A stretch of DNA of 64,000 nt, from assembly GCF_000018685.1 (NCBI RefSeq), contig NC_010001.1, positions 142,001-206,000 of the forward strand. The letters are read 5' to 3'. This DNA comes from Lachnoclostridium phytofermentans ISDg. Lineage in GTDB: Bacteria; Bacillota; Clostridia; Lachnospirales; Lachnospiraceae. Below the pieces are notes generated by a model, which was not told where the DNA came from, did not search any database, and saw only the letters and a list, made by a program, of their open reading frames with translations. The translations under genes and the position numbers were made by a program. This document shows positions 40,200 through 48,985 of this stretch, piece after piece. How positions within the stretch are numbered: position 1 is the first letter of the stretch; each line of letters opens with the position of its first letter.

Positions 40200-41678
40200 A
40201 TGTTAAAGAAAGTGGAGAACTTTATAAAAGATCAAGGGATGCTCTCGCCTTTTGATACTGTTATCGTAGGGGTATCTGGAGGTGCGGATTCGATATGCCT
40301 TTTAACTTGCCTTCATAGGTTGCGTGAACAGTATCATCTAAACCTGTATGCAGTTCATGTAAATCATATGTTGCGTGGGATGGAAGCGGATGAAGATGAG
40401 GCATTTGTTCAATCTATGTGTAACAGTTTATCCATACCTCTTCATTGTGTTCGTGAGGATGTTAAGCGCATAGCAGAGCTTTCTGGAACTACGATAGAGG
40501 AAGCAGGAAGAAATTTGAGATACCTTAGCTTCGAACAGGAATGTGAACGTGTGAAAGCTCATAAAATAGCGGTAGCGCATAATCGTAATGATAACGCAGA
40601 AACGGTGTTATTTCATCTGTTCCGTGGAACGGGTTTAACTGGTATGACAGGGATTCCGAAGAAGCGTGGTCAGATTATACGACCGCTTCTTTGCGTTACA
40701 AGAGAAGAAATTGAAACATTTCTTTTCAATGAGCATATCTTTTATCGTATAGACAGCACGAACTTATCAAATGATTACACAAGGAATAAAATAAGACTTA
40801 GTATTCTTCCGATTGCAACAAATGAAATCAATGAAAGAGCGGTAGAGCACATCACATCTTTATCAGACCAATTATTAGAGGTTGCAAACTACTTAGACCA
40901 AGTGACAGAGAGGGAATTTAAACGGATTGCTACTTTATCACAAGAGAGCGTAACGTTAGACTTAAGGGAATTTACTGCTATTGAGGATTTAATAAAGCGT
41001 GAAATCCTTCGCAAAGCAATCAAATTAATTAGTGGGCTTAAAGATATTGAGTCCATTCACCTCGTGGACGGAGTGAATTTGTGTAAATGCCAAGTTGGTA
41101 AGGAAATTCATTTGCCAAATCATATTATTGTTAAGCGAGGGTATAATACAATTATAGTTTTTGATAGTCTGAAACACTCGGATAAAAATGATATGATTAG
41201 GAATAACCAACTAGACGAAATTCCTCTTACAATTAAAAAAGAGGATAGTGTCACGAATTTGTGCTGTCACCCAAATTCGCAGGATTGTGACGGAATGGAG
41301 ATTTTCATGAAAAATGGTACCGTTCAATTGGTAGATTTTTTGGGAAAACGCCTTGAAATAAGGGTGTTTCCATATGAGAATTCTTTGACTATTCCAAAAA
41401 ATAGCTATACGAAATGGTATGATTATGATAAAATAAGAAATGCTGTTGTTATAAGAACAAGACGAGAGGGCGATTTTCTTATGATTCATCCACAGGGAAA
41501 AACAAAAAGTTTAAAATCTTTGTTGGTTGATCAGAAAATTCCGCGGGAAGAACGTGATAAAATACCCCTAGTAACATGTGATAGTCATGTACTTTGGGCA
41601 GTGGGTGTTCGCTCAAGCGAGGCTTATCGTATAGATAAGGATACGAACTGGGTGTTATCCATTACCACAGACAGGTAG
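40200..41678 (+). CDS. tilS: tRNA(Ile)-lysidine synthetase TilS, with an in-frame repeat insertion
   Basis: TilS adds lysine to C34 of tRNA-Ile(CAU), changing its decoding to AUA. The start at 40200 (492 residues) follows GAGG; a TTG at 40185 is less likely. The PP-loop VGVSGGADSICLL (about 24-36) carries SGGxDS. NHMLRGMEADEDE, AHNRNDNAETVLFHLFRGTG and the RPLL..TREEIE segment follow. The C-terminal domain ends VVIRTRREGDFLMIHPQGKTKSLKSLLVDQKIPREERDKIPLV. Residues about 351-367 (SVTNLCCHPNSQDCDGMEI) are encoded by a copy of the palindromic leader repeat (41250-41300), inserted in frame in a variable linker between domains. hpt and ftsH follow as in Bacillus. Confidence 0.95.
   Translation: MLKKVENFIKDQGMLSPFDTVIVGVSGGADSICLLTCLHRLREQYHLNLYAVHVNHMLRGMEADEDEAFVQSMCNSLSIPLHCVREDVKRIAELSGTTIEEAGRNLRYLSFEQECERVKAHKIAVAHNRNDNAETVLFHLFRGTGLTGMTGIPKKRGQIIRPLLCVTREEIETFLFNEHIFYRIDSTNLSNDYTRNKIRLSILPIATNEINERAVEHITSLSDQLLEVANYLDQVTEREFKRIATLSQESVTLDLREFTAIEDLIKREILRKAIKLISGLKDIESIHLVDGVNLCKCQVGKEIHLPNHIIVKRGYNTIIVFDSLKHSDKNDMIRNNQLDEIPLTIKKEDSVTNLCCHPNSQDCDGMEIFMKNGTVQLVDFLGKRLEIRVFPYENSLTIPKNSYTKWYDYDKIRNAVVIRTRREGDFLMIHPQGKTKSLKSLLVDQKIPREERDKIPLVTCDSHVLWAVGVRSSEAYRIDKDTNWVLSITTDR
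41250..41300 (+). repeat. Palindromic leader-type repeat inside the tilS coding region
   Basis: GTCAC (41250-41254) pairs with GTGAC (41287-41291), and GAATTTG (41255-41261) pairs with CAAATTC (41272-41278). The segment ends in GGAATGGAG, a ribosome binding site motif, followed by ATTTTC and an in-frame ATG (41307). It aligns with the repeat before the DnaC-like gene (268-312, complement). Confidence 0.75.
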
Positions 41679-41709
41679 AAGTAAAGATAAGAGAAAGAGG
41701 TGCAATACA

Positions 41710-42234
41710 ATGGCAGAAAATATAAAAGTACTCATATCAGAAGAGGAAATAAGCAAGAAAATTAAAGAACTTGGTGAAGAGATTAGTAAAGAGTATGCAG
41801 GAAAGACTCTACATTTAATTTGTGTATTAAAGGGTGGTGTGTTCTTTATGACAGAACTCTCTAAGCACATCACAATACCAGTAACAATTGACTTCATGTC
41901 TGTGTCCAGCTACGGTGATTCTACGGTTAGCTCTGGACGTGTTAGAATTTTAAAAGATTTAGACGAAAGTATTGATGGTCGTGATGTTCTTGTAGTAGAG
42001 GATATCATTGATTCCGGAAGAACTTTAGCTTATTTATTAGATTTATTAAAAAACCGCCAACCAAACAGCTTAAAACTTTGCACGCTTTTAGATAAGCCTA
42101 GCAGAAGAGAGGTTGACGTTAATGTGGATTATACGGGCTTTCAGATTCCAGATGATTTTGTAGTTGGTTACGGACTGGATTATGCCCAGATTTATAGAAA
42201 TCTTCCATACATTGGAGTGGTTCAATCAGAATAA
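41710..42234 (+). CDS. hpt: Hypoxanthine phosphoribosyltransferase
   Basis: Salvages hypoxanthine (and guanine) with PRPP to IMP/GMP. The 174 residues fit the family. Motifs: LICVLKGGVFFMTELSKHI (PPi loop), VSSYGDSTVSSG (flexible loop), VLVVEDIIDSGRTL (PRPP-binding signature, about 94-107) and the base-binding FVVGYGLDYAQIYRNLPYIG. GAAAGAGGTG precedes the ATG. It is 31 bp after tilS and 18 bp before ftsH, a conserved trio. Confidence 0.97.
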   Translation: MAENIKVLISEEEISKKIKELGEEISKEYAGKTLHLICVLKGGVFFMTELSKHITIPVTIDFMSVSSYGDSTVSSGRVRILKDLDESIDGRDVLVVEDIIDSGRTLAYLLDLLKNRQPNSLKLCTLLDKPSRREVDVNVDYTGFQIPDDFVVGYGLDYAQIYRNLPYIGVVQSE

Positions 42235-42252
42235 CATAAAGGAGGTTTTGTA

Positions 42253-44082
42253 TTGAAAAAGTCGATGAGGGGATATGGCTTTTACGTTATTATCCTACTA
42301 ATTATTGTCTCAGCAGTCTATTTATCTGAGAGTTTCGCTAGCAATAGCTCTGTAAAACACAGCTATGCGGATTATATAGCTGATTTACAAAGCGGTTCTG
42401 TAGCCTCTGTAGATATTTTTCAGAATCAAGAGGCGCCAACCGGTCGTGTTAAGGTGAATTTGTCAGATGGAAAAAACTATACCATCTATATAACGAGTGC
42501 AGCAACAGCGGAAGCGGATGCTGCAGCAAATGGTGTTGCTTCTTACGTGCATGATATTGAGAAACCAAGTTGGTTTTTAACAAGTGTACTGCCTTACTTA
42601 ATTGGTTTTGTAATTATTATTTTAATGTTTTCTTTCCTAACCAGCCAAGTTAATGGTGGCGGTGGCGGTAATAACAAGGTGATGAACTTTGGAAAGAGCC
42701 GTGCTAAGATGACGATGGATGAAGGGAAAAATACAACCTTTAAGAATGTTGCAGGTCTGGCGGAAGAAAAAGAAGAGCTAAAAGAAATCGTTGATTTCCT
42801 AAAGAATCCTAAGAAATTCATTCAGGTGGGAGCTCGTATCCCTAAGGGTGTTTTACTTGAGGGACCTCCTGGTACTGGTAAGACATTACTTGCAAAGGCA
42901 GTAGCGGGTGAAGCAGGAGTACCATTCTTCTCTATTTCCGGTTCTGACTTCGTAGAAATGTTTGTCGGTGTTGGTGCATCCCGTGTTCGTGACTTATTCT
43001 CAGAAGCAAAGAAAAACAATCCTTGTATTATTTTCATTGATGAGATTGATGCTGTTGCCAGAAGAAGAGGTACTGGTATGGGCGGCGGGCACGACGAAAG
43101 AGAGCAGACCTTAAATCAGTTACTTGTTGAGATGGACGGTTTTGGTGCTAATGAAGGCATTATCGTTATGGCAGCTACTAACCGTGTTGATATCCTTGAC
43201 CCAGCGATTTTACGTCCAGGACGTTTTGACCGTAAGGTATTAGTGGGTAGACCGGATGTGAAGGGTAGAGAAGAAATTCTTGCTGTTCATGCAAAGAATA
43301 AACCACTTGGTGATGATGTTGACTTAAAACAGGTGGCTCAGACAACAGCAGGATTTACCGGTGCTGATCTTGAGAACTTATTAAATGAAGCAGCGATTAG
43401 TGCTGCAAAAGATGATAGAAGCTTTATCCTTGGTGAGGATATTAAGAAATCCTTTATCAAAGTCGGAATTGGTACAGAGAAAAAGAGCCGTGTAATTTCT
43501 GACAAAGAGAAGAAAATTACTGCTTATCATGAAGCAGGTCATGCGATTCTTTTCCATGTCCTACCTGATGTTGGACCTGTTTATACAGTATCCATTATTC
43601 CAACAGGTGGAGCAGCAGGTTATACGATGCCGCTTCCAGAAAAAGATGAGATGTTTAATACCCGTGGAAAGATGCGTCAAGATATTATTGTAAGTCTCGG
43701 TGGTAGAATTGCGGAAGAATTAATTTTTGACGATATCACTACAGGTGCATCACAAGATATTAAGGTGGCAACAAAGACTGCTCGTAGCATGGTTACTCGC
43801 TATGGTTTCACTGATAGTATTGGTATGGTGAACTATGAGAATGACGATGAAGAAGTATTTATCGGAAGAGATCTAGCACATACAAAGAATATGAGTGAAG
43901 CAGTTGCAAGTAAGATTGATGAAGAAGTTAAGAAAATCATTGATGACTGCTATAAAGAAGCAAAACGAATTCTTACAGAGAATATGCATGTACTTCATTC
44001 CTGCGCTGATCGCTTGATTGAAAAAGAGCGTATTACAAGAGAAGAGTTTGAATCTTTATTTGAAGTGCCTGAGGTAGTATAA
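42253..44082 (+). CDS. ftsH: ATP-dependent zinc metalloprotease FtsH
   Basis: A 609-residue membrane AAA+ protease. It starts with TTG 42253, 7 nt after AGGAGG. Two membrane helices (about 7-26 and 110-132) flank an external domain. The AAA+ module has Walker A GPPGTGKT, Walker B CIIFIDEIDA and the second-region RRPGRFDR-like ILRPGRFDRKV. The protease domain has the zinc motif HEAGH (HEXXH) and the third ligand Asp in the GASQDIKVAT region. It degrades damaged membrane proteins and regulators. A terminator-like hairpin follows. Confidence 0.98.
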   Translation: MKKSMRGYGFYVIILLIIVSAVYLSESFASNSSVKHSYADYIADLQSGSVASVDIFQNQEAPTGRVKVNLSDGKNYTIYITSAATAEADAAANGVASYVHDIEKPSWFLTSVLPYLIGFVIIILMFSFLTSQVNGGGGGNNKVMNFGKSRAKMTMDEGKNTTFKNVAGLAEEKEELKEIVDFLKNPKKFIQVGARIPKGVLLEGPPGTGKTLLAKAVAGEAGVPFFSISGSDFVEMFVGVGASRVRDLFSEAKKNNPCIIFIDEIDAVARRRGTGMGGGHDEREQTLNQLLVEMDGFGANEGIIVMAATNRVDILDPAILRPGRFDRKVLVGRPDVKGREEILAVHAKNKPLGDDVDLKQVAQTTAGFTGADLENLLNEAAISAAKDDRSFILGEDIKKSFIKVGIGTEKKSRVISDKEKKITAYHEAGHAILFHVLPDVGPVYTVSIIPTGGAAGYTMPLPEKDEMFNTRGKMRQDIIVSLGGRIAEELIFDDITTGASQDIKVATKTARSMVTRYGFTDSIGMVNYENDDEEVFIGRDLAHTKNMSEAVASKIDEEVKKIIDDCYKEAKRILTENMHVLHSCADRLIEKERITREEFESLFEVPEVV

Positions 44083-44103
44083 TCGAGATATGTAATACAA
44101 AAT

Positions 44104-44137
44104 AGCACCTGAATTCACTTAAGTGGATCCAGGTGCT
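44104..44137 (+). terminator. Hairpin after ftsH
   Basis: AGCACCTG and CAGGTGCT (44130-44137) enclose an inner CACTTAAGTG palindrome; the T tail is weak (TTAATTAAT). Confidence 0.7.
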
Positions 44138-44299
44138 TAATTAATGGTCAGAAATAATTTGAAAACTCTATAAACTATGTATAATTACAAGAAAAGCGAC
44201 ATCTTAATATTTCCTTTGTCTTTTTCATATCATAAAGTCAGTCTAAAAAGTATTAGGTAAAAGAATAGAAATTAAAAAGAAGGAGAGTAATCATAAAAA

Positions 44300-44788
44300 A
44301 TGGAGAATAATATAAAAATTCAACTGCGTCCTTATCAGACAAGTGATTGTAAGGAAATGTCAGAACTATTCTATCAAACTGTACACAACGTAACTGTAAA
44401 GGACTACTCTCTTGAACAAAGGATGGCTTGGGCTAATGGAAATGTAAATCTTATGGTATGGGATGAATCTTTCCAAAGCCATTATACTTTAGTTGCTACA
44501 GATGGAACCTTAGTTCTTGGATTTTCGGATATTGATGCCACCGGATATCTTGATCGCCTTTATGTTCATAAAGATTACCAAGGGATTGGAATAGCGACTA
44601 TGTTATGTGATGCCTTAGAAGCTTATTACTTCTCAAATGGAAGTGAGAAGATAACCACGCATGCTTCTATTACTGCGAAACCTTTCTTTCATAAACGGGG
44701 TTATCAAATTGTGAAAGAGCAACAGGTGATAAGAGGGGGAATTTCTCTTACTAATTATGTTATGGCATTAGAGAAAGAGAATTTTTAG
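44300..44788 (+). CDS. GNAT-family N-acetyltransferase
   Basis: A 162-residue GNAT protein: LRPYQTSDCKEMSELFYQTVHNV at the start, the central strand GFSDIDATGYLDRLYVHKDYQGIGIATMLCDALE with the acetyl-CoA pyrophosphate loop Q-G-I-G-I-A, and ITTHASITAKPFFHKRGYQIVKEQ. It resembles the YafP/PhnO-like branch. The acceptor is unknown. It has its own ribosome binding site (AAGGAGAG) and is not obviously part of an operon. A TATAAT at about 44184 may be its -10. Confidence 0.88.
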   Translation: MENNIKIQLRPYQTSDCKEMSELFYQTVHNVTVKDYSLEQRMAWANGNVNLMVWDESFQSHYTLVATDGTLVLGFSDIDATGYLDRLYVHKDYQGIGIATMLCDALEAYYFSNGSEKITTHASITAKPFFHKRGYQIVKEQQVIRGGISLTNYVMALEKENF

Positions 44789-45071
44789 GATGCATTATCT
44801 TCTCTATTTAACTGCTTTACTTTGTGGTAGACAGAAGAGAAAATATGCCAGGGACAAAGAGGGAACTTTACCCATGTCTAAATTTGACATATTTTACGTG
44901 CAATAAGTAAAATGAATCGAAAATGGTTGGCATTTTTACTAAAAACATTATTAATTTATTGTAAACTTTGTGCACACTTTAGCGTTACCTCATGCTATAC
45001 TAATAAACGTAAACCCCAATACATTATATAGTTTTTGCTACACCCCATAAGTAACAAAAATACCTTCTCCG
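44789..45071. other. Intergenic DNA before the tRNA group
   Basis: No gene is seen. A TATACT at 44995-45000 about 75 bp before an orphan terminator could mark a short transcript, but its -35 is poor. Confidence 0.4.
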
Positions 45072-45104
45072 AAAAGGACAGCACCCGTGAAGCTGTCCTT
45101 TTTA
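45072..45104 (+). terminator. Orphan intrinsic terminator
   Basis: AAAAGGACAGC and GCTGTCCTTTTT around a 9-nt loop. The nearest upstream gene on this strand ends about 285 bp away. Confidence 0.85.
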
Positions 45105-45219
45105 CTTTATAAAAATCAATTCATAGATAATTCTTCCTAAGCATAATCGTATAAATATTCCTGAAATCGTAAATGAAAAAATTACCATTAAAATATTTTA
45201 ATTTTTTTTCAATAAGGGC

Positions 45220-45248
45220 TTGTACAATGAAGATAACTGTGCTATAAT
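45220..45248 (+). promoter_or_regulatory. Promoter of the tRNA-Tyr/tRNA-Leu group
   Basis: TTGTAC (45220-45225), 17-bp spacer, TATAAT (45243-45248), 19 bp before tRNA-Tyr. Confidence 0.75.
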
Positions 45249-45267
45249 CAATCCTTGTCAGTACCAT

Positions 45268-45349
45268 GGATGGGTTCCCGAGTGGCCAAAGGGGGCAGAC
45301 TGTAAATCTGTTAGCGACGCTTTCGAAGGTTCGAATCCTTCTCCATCCA
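45268..45349 (+). tRNA. tRNA-Tyr (anticodon GTA)
   Basis: 82 nt, class II with a long variable arm. Acceptor GGATGGG/TCCATCC (last pair G-T), discriminator A; anticodon loop in CAGACTGTAAATCTG with GTA at 45302-45304; T-arm GAAGG TTCGAAT CCTTC. Confidence 0.96.
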
Positions 45350-45353
45350 CTTA

Positions 45354-45439
45354 GCCGGCGTGGCGGAACTGGCAGACGCACAGGACTTAAAATCCTGCGG
45401 GACTAATCTCCCGTACCGGTTCGATTCCGGTCGCCGGCA
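45354..45439 (+). tRNA. tRNA-Leu (anticodon TAA)
   Basis: 86 nt, class II. Acceptor GCCGGCG/CGCCGGC, discriminator A; anticodon stem CAGGA/TCCTG with TAA at 45388-45390; long variable arm GCGGGACTAATCTCCCGT; T-arm ACCGG TTCGATT CCGGT. Only 4 bp separate it from tRNA-Tyr. Confidence 0.96.
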
Positions 45440-45467
45440 TCTAATATCCTACCTTAGGATATTAGAT
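45439..45467 (+). terminator. Hairpin directly after tRNA-Leu
   Basis: ATCTAATATCCTA and TAGGATATTAGAT form a 13-bp stem with a 3-nt loop that starts at the tRNA discriminator base. It may serve termination or 3' processing. No T run follows. Confidence 0.5.
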
Positions 45468-45496
45468 ACGAAATCACCTTAAGTTTTTCTAAATAT

Positions 45497-45520
45497 CATA
45501 GTTACAAACATAGTTACAAA
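45497..45520 (+). repeat. Tandem 12-bp repeat between tRNA-Leu and tRNA-Gly
   Basis: CATAGTTACAAA twice in a row (45497-45508, 45509-45520). No integrase or other mobile gene is nearby. Confidence 0.8.
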
Positions 45521-45555
45521 AATGAGATAGCCTTTATCTCGAACATAATTCACAT

Positions 45556-45626
45556 GCGGGTGTAGTTCAATGGTAGAACACTAGCCTTCCAAGCTAGATA
45601 CGTGGGTTCGATTCCCATCACCCGCT
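45556..45626 (+). tRNA. tRNA-Gly (anticodon TCC)
   Basis: 71 nt. Acceptor GCGGGTG/CACCCGC, discriminator T; anticodon stem CTAGC/GCTAG with loop CTTCCAA (TCC at 45588-45590); T-arm GTGGG TTCGATT CCCAT. A run of T residues follows at once. Confidence 0.96.
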
Positions 45627-45662
45627 TTTTTTGTACGCAAAAATACCAGAAAGGAGCCAGCT

Positions 45663-47414
45663 ATGAAAATCTTATTAACTGCAATCAATGCAAAGTACAT
45701 TCACTCTAATCCTGCAATATACTATTTAAAGAGCTATGCAAAGGAATATAGAGATCATATCGAGTTAGCGGAATATACAATAAATCAATATACCGATGAT
45801 ATTCTGCAAAGCATATATAAAAAGAGGCCAACTATGTTAGCGTTCTCTTGTTATATCTGGAATATTAGTATGGTTGAAGAGGTCATACGGGAATATCGTA
45901 AGCTTGATGCTAGTGTTAAGATATGGGTTGGTGGACCTGAGGTAAGTTATGACCCAGAAGAATGTCTAAAGCGACTTCCTGAAATAGATGGAGTTATGAT
46001 AGGGGAGGGAGAGGCTACCTTTACGGAATTAGCCTCGTATTATTCAAGTACTCAAAGTAATATAATTGAAGATGCAAGAAAAACTTTATCGGACATTTCA
46101 GGTATTGCCTACCGGAAGGAAGATGGAGAGATTATCAAAACTCGTGATCGTAAACCGATGGATTTTTCCAGACTTCCGTTCCTGTACAAAGAGGCGATGG
46201 AATTATCTGAGTTTGCGAATCGAATTATTTATTATGAAACCAGCAGAGGCTGTCCATTTTCTTGTAGCTACTGCCTTAGTTCGATTGATAAAAGAGTACG
46301 TTTTCGTGATCTTGATTTAGTTTATCAAGAGCTTGGTTTATTCTTAGATAAAAAAGTAGCTCAAGTTAAGTTTATCGACCGTACCTTTAATTGCAAGAAA
46401 TCTCATGCTATGGGTATCTGGCAATTTATTAAAGAACATGATAATGGGGTTACTAATTTTCACTTTGAGATCGCAGCAGATATCCTAGATGAGGAGCAAC
46501 TATCCTTATTAGAAACGCTTCGTCCTGGGTTAATCCAATTAGAAATCGGAGTGCAGTCAACAAACGATACTACAATTGACGCAATCAATCGTCGTATGGA
46601 CTTAAAGATGGTAAGTGAGAATGTAGCCAGAATAAAAAAAGCAGATAACATCCACCAACACCTAGATTTAATCGCAGGGTTACCGTTTGAGGATTATACG
46701 AGTTTTGGGAACTCATTTAATGATGTATATGCTATGAAACCGGACCAGCTACAGCTTGGATTTTTAAAGGTATTAAAGGGCTCCTACATGGAGGAAGTAA
46801 GTAAAGAATATGGTATCATATATAAAGCGAAACCACCATATGAGGTTTTATACACGAAATGGCTTCCTTATGACGACGTGATACGTCTAAAAGGGGTAGA
46901 AGAAATGGCCGAAGTTTATTATAACAGCGGGCAGTTTAAGGAAACCCTTGCATTCTTAGAGCATTTTATAGAATCACCATTTCATTTTTACGAAGACCTT
47001 GCAAAATTTTATGAAACTTCCGGATTATTTGGATTAAACCATAACCGAATTCGTAGATATGAAATTTTGCTTGAATTTTTAATAGAACGATTTGATTCAA
47101 ATATTGTATCTGTAGCAAAGCAGATGATGATTTTTGATTTATATAAAAGAGAACGTTTAAAGACAAGACCTTCTTTTGCACCATATCCGGAGGAGTATAA
47201 AAAGATTTTTAAAGCTTATATGACATCACAAGGAACGAATAAAAAGGGTGAACAAATACATTTAGAACACTTTGATTATGACATCATAGAGGCAGCTTCT
47301 ACTGGGAATATTGTTAAAAAAGACCTTTTTATAAAGTTTGATTATCAGAAGAAAACAATACTTCATGGAGAAGCGGAGTTTACCATCCTTACGCAAAAGG
47401 AAATTGAAATTTGA
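45663..47414 (+). CDS. B12-binding-domain radical SAM protein (DUF4080 type)
   Basis: A 583-residue protein. Residues 1-140 are a cobalamin-binding-like Rossmann domain (ILLTAINAKYIHSNPAIYYLKSYA.., VWVGGPEVSYDPEECLKRLPEIDGVMIGEGEATF). Residues about 180-390 are a radical SAM core with the cluster motif ETSRGCPFSCSYCLSS (CxxxCxxC). The C-terminal part (about 400-583) matches DUF4080 (FPYEVLYTKWLPYDDVIRLKGVEEMAEVYYNSGQF). No classic DxHxxG cobalamin motif is visible, so B12 binding is inferred only from fold. Substrate unknown. AAAGGAG precedes the ATG. nth follows. Confidence 0.88.
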   Translation: MKILLTAINAKYIHSNPAIYYLKSYAKEYRDHIELAEYTINQYTDDILQSIYKKRPTMLAFSCYIWNISMVEEVIREYRKLDASVKIWVGGPEVSYDPEECLKRLPEIDGVMIGEGEATFTELASYYSSTQSNIIEDARKTLSDISGIAYRKEDGEIIKTRDRKPMDFSRLPFLYKEAMELSEFANRIIYYETSRGCPFSCSYCLSSIDKRVRFRDLDLVYQELGLFLDKKVAQVKFIDRTFNCKKSHAMGIWQFIKEHDNGVTNFHFEIAADILDEEQLSLLETLRPGLIQLEIGVQSTNDTTIDAINRRMDLKMVSENVARIKKADNIHQHLDLIAGLPFEDYTSFGNSFNDVYAMKPDQLQLGFLKVLKGSYMEEVSKEYGIIYKAKPPYEVLYTKWLPYDDVIRLKGVEEMAEVYYNSGQFKETLAFLEHFIESPFHFYEDLAKFYETSGLFGLNHNRIRRYEILLEFLIERFDSNIVSVAKQMMIFDLYKRERLKTRPSFAPYPEEYKKIFKAYMTSQGTNKKGEQIHLEHFDYDIIEAASTGNIVKKDLFIKFDYQKKTILHGEAEFTILTQKEIEI

Positions 47415-47478
47415 GTTTCACAATGTTTCACGGATACTAGCAGGCATGATTTTTAGTGTGACTGAAAGGAGTATACAA

Positions 47479-48168
47479 ATGGCACGTGAGGACGAAATCA
47501 AAAAAAAGAGACTTAGTAAAGCTGAAAAAGAGAGAATTGATGCGATTCTAGCTTTGTTAGATGAGCATTATTCTACAGAGTATAAATGTTACTTAAATCA
47601 CGAAACGCCGTGGCAGTTGCTAATTGCTACGATTCTTAGTGCACAGTGTACGGACGAGCGTGTCAATATCGTGACGAAGGACTTATTTGTAAAATATAAA
47701 AGTGTTGAGGATTTTGCTAATGCAGATTTAAGTGAATTAGAGAAGGATATCCATTCCACAGGCTTTTATCGAAACAAGGCTAAAAATATTATTGCTTGTT
47801 GTCAAACGCTACTACGAGAATACCATGGGGAAGTACCAAATGATATTGATGCTCTAACAAACCTGGCTGGAGTTGGAAGAAAGACAGCCAATGTAATTCG
47901 TGGTAATATCTTTCATGAGCCAAGTATCGTAGTGGATACACATGTAAAACGTATCTCGAAAAAACTTGGGTTTACCAAAGAAGATGACCCTGTAAAGGTA
48001 GAATATGATTTGATGAAGATTCTACCAAGAGAGCATTGGATTCTTTATAACATACAGATTATAACTCATGGTAGAGGATTATGTACTGCTAGAAGTCCGC
48101 AATGTGACCGATGTTTTTTATCACATCTATGCAAAGAAAATATGAAAAATATTAGAGTTAGGAAGTAA
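47479..48168 (+). CDS. nth: Endonuclease III
   Basis: A base-excision DNA glycosylase/AP lyase for oxidised pyrimidines. The start ATG 47479 after AAAGGAG gives 229 residues; the longer open frame begins inside the radical SAM gene. The helix-hairpin-helix is LTNLAGVGRKTANVIRGNIF, with the catalytic Lys in GRKTA, the catalytic Asp in VVDTHVKR, and the 4Fe-4S loop CTARSPQCDRCFLSHLC (C-x6-C-x2-C-x5-C). All key residues are present. Confidence 0.97.
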   Translation: MAREDEIKKKRLSKAEKERIDAILALLDEHYSTEYKCYLNHETPWQLLIATILSAQCTDERVNIVTKDLFVKYKSVEDFANADLSELEKDIHSTGFYRNKAKNIIACCQTLLREYHGEVPNDIDALTNLAGVGRKTANVIRGNIFHEPSIVVDTHVKRISKKLGFTKEDDPVKVEYDLMKILPREHWILYNIQIITHGRGLCTARSPQCDRCFLSHLCKENMKNIRVRK

Positions 48169-48231
48169 GAAAAATCTTAATAAAATCTACAATGTTGTAT
48201 GCTTGTTAAATGAATTAGAATGGGGGTTCGG

Positions 48232-48939
48232 ATGAATTTCTTAGCTATAGATATAGAATCTACCGGACTTAGTCCGGAAAAAGACCGAATCATTGAAATA
48301 GCTGCCATACGTTATATTGATGGTAAGCCAAAAGAACGTTTTGAAAAACTAATTAATCCAGGGTGTCCATTACCAGAAAGAATCACTGAATTAACTGGGA
48401 TCACAGAAGATATGCTTGCTGGTGCAATGACAGAGAGGGAAGTAATCAAAGAATTTCTAACTTTTGCTGGAGAAGATGTACTTCTCGGTCATAATGTATC
48501 TGTTGATTTTAGTTTTATAAAAACTGCAGCAGATAGGCTTAAGATAGGTTATGAGCGACAAGGTATTGATACGCTCTATTTATCCAGAACATTAAAATCA
48601 GATCTTGAGAAAAAGAATCTCGAATCAATGTGTGAGCATTATGGGATAATAAGAGAATGCAGCCACAGAGCATTGGAAGATGCGATTGCGGCTGCAACCT
48701 TATATCAGAAATTGTATGAAGAATTTAATAATAATTTCGAAGCATTATTTCTACCAGTTGAATTAAAATATAAGGTAAAGAAACAAGAACCAATGACAGA
48801 GAAACAAAAAAAGTACTTGCTTGATTTGGTCAACTATCATAAAATAGAGGTGCCATCTGGGTTTACTGATTTCAGTAAAAGTAAGGCTTCAAGGTTTATT
48901 GATAAAACAATTTTACATTATGGCAGGATGAAAAAATAA
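48232..48939 (+). CDS. DnaQ-like 3'-5' exonuclease domain protein
   Basis: I chose ATG 48232 (235 residues) after GGGGG; ATG 48220 lies inside that site. The exonuclease domain has the DEDDh set: AIDIESTGL (Asp, Glu), GHNVSVDFSFI (Asp) and HRALEDAIAA (His, Asp). It is like the epsilon/PolC proofreading exonuclease module but free-standing, with a C-terminal basic tail (MTEKQKKYLLDLVNYHKIEVP..FSKSKASRFIDK). It probably acts in DNA repair or DNA or RNA turnover. It lies after nth. Confidence 0.9.
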   Translation: MNFLAIDIESTGLSPEKDRIIEIAAIRYIDGKPKERFEKLINPGCPLPERITELTGITEDMLAGAMTEREVIKEFLTFAGEDVLLGHNVSVDFSFIKTAADRLKIGYERQGIDTLYLSRTLKSDLEKKNLESMCEHYGIIRECSHRALEDAIAAATLYQKLYEEFNNNFEALFLPVELKYKVKKQEPMTEKQKKYLLDLVNYHKIEVPSGFTDFSKSKASRFIDKTILHYGRMKK

Positions 48940-48985
48940 GTATTTCATCCCAGAAAAATAAATTTTATTTTTCATCTCGGAAAAA

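Noticed and set aside
45497..45520. Phage attachment site next to tRNA genes
   Set aside because: The 12-bp tandem repeat is not a copy of a tRNA 3' end and there is no integrase or prophage gene in the window.
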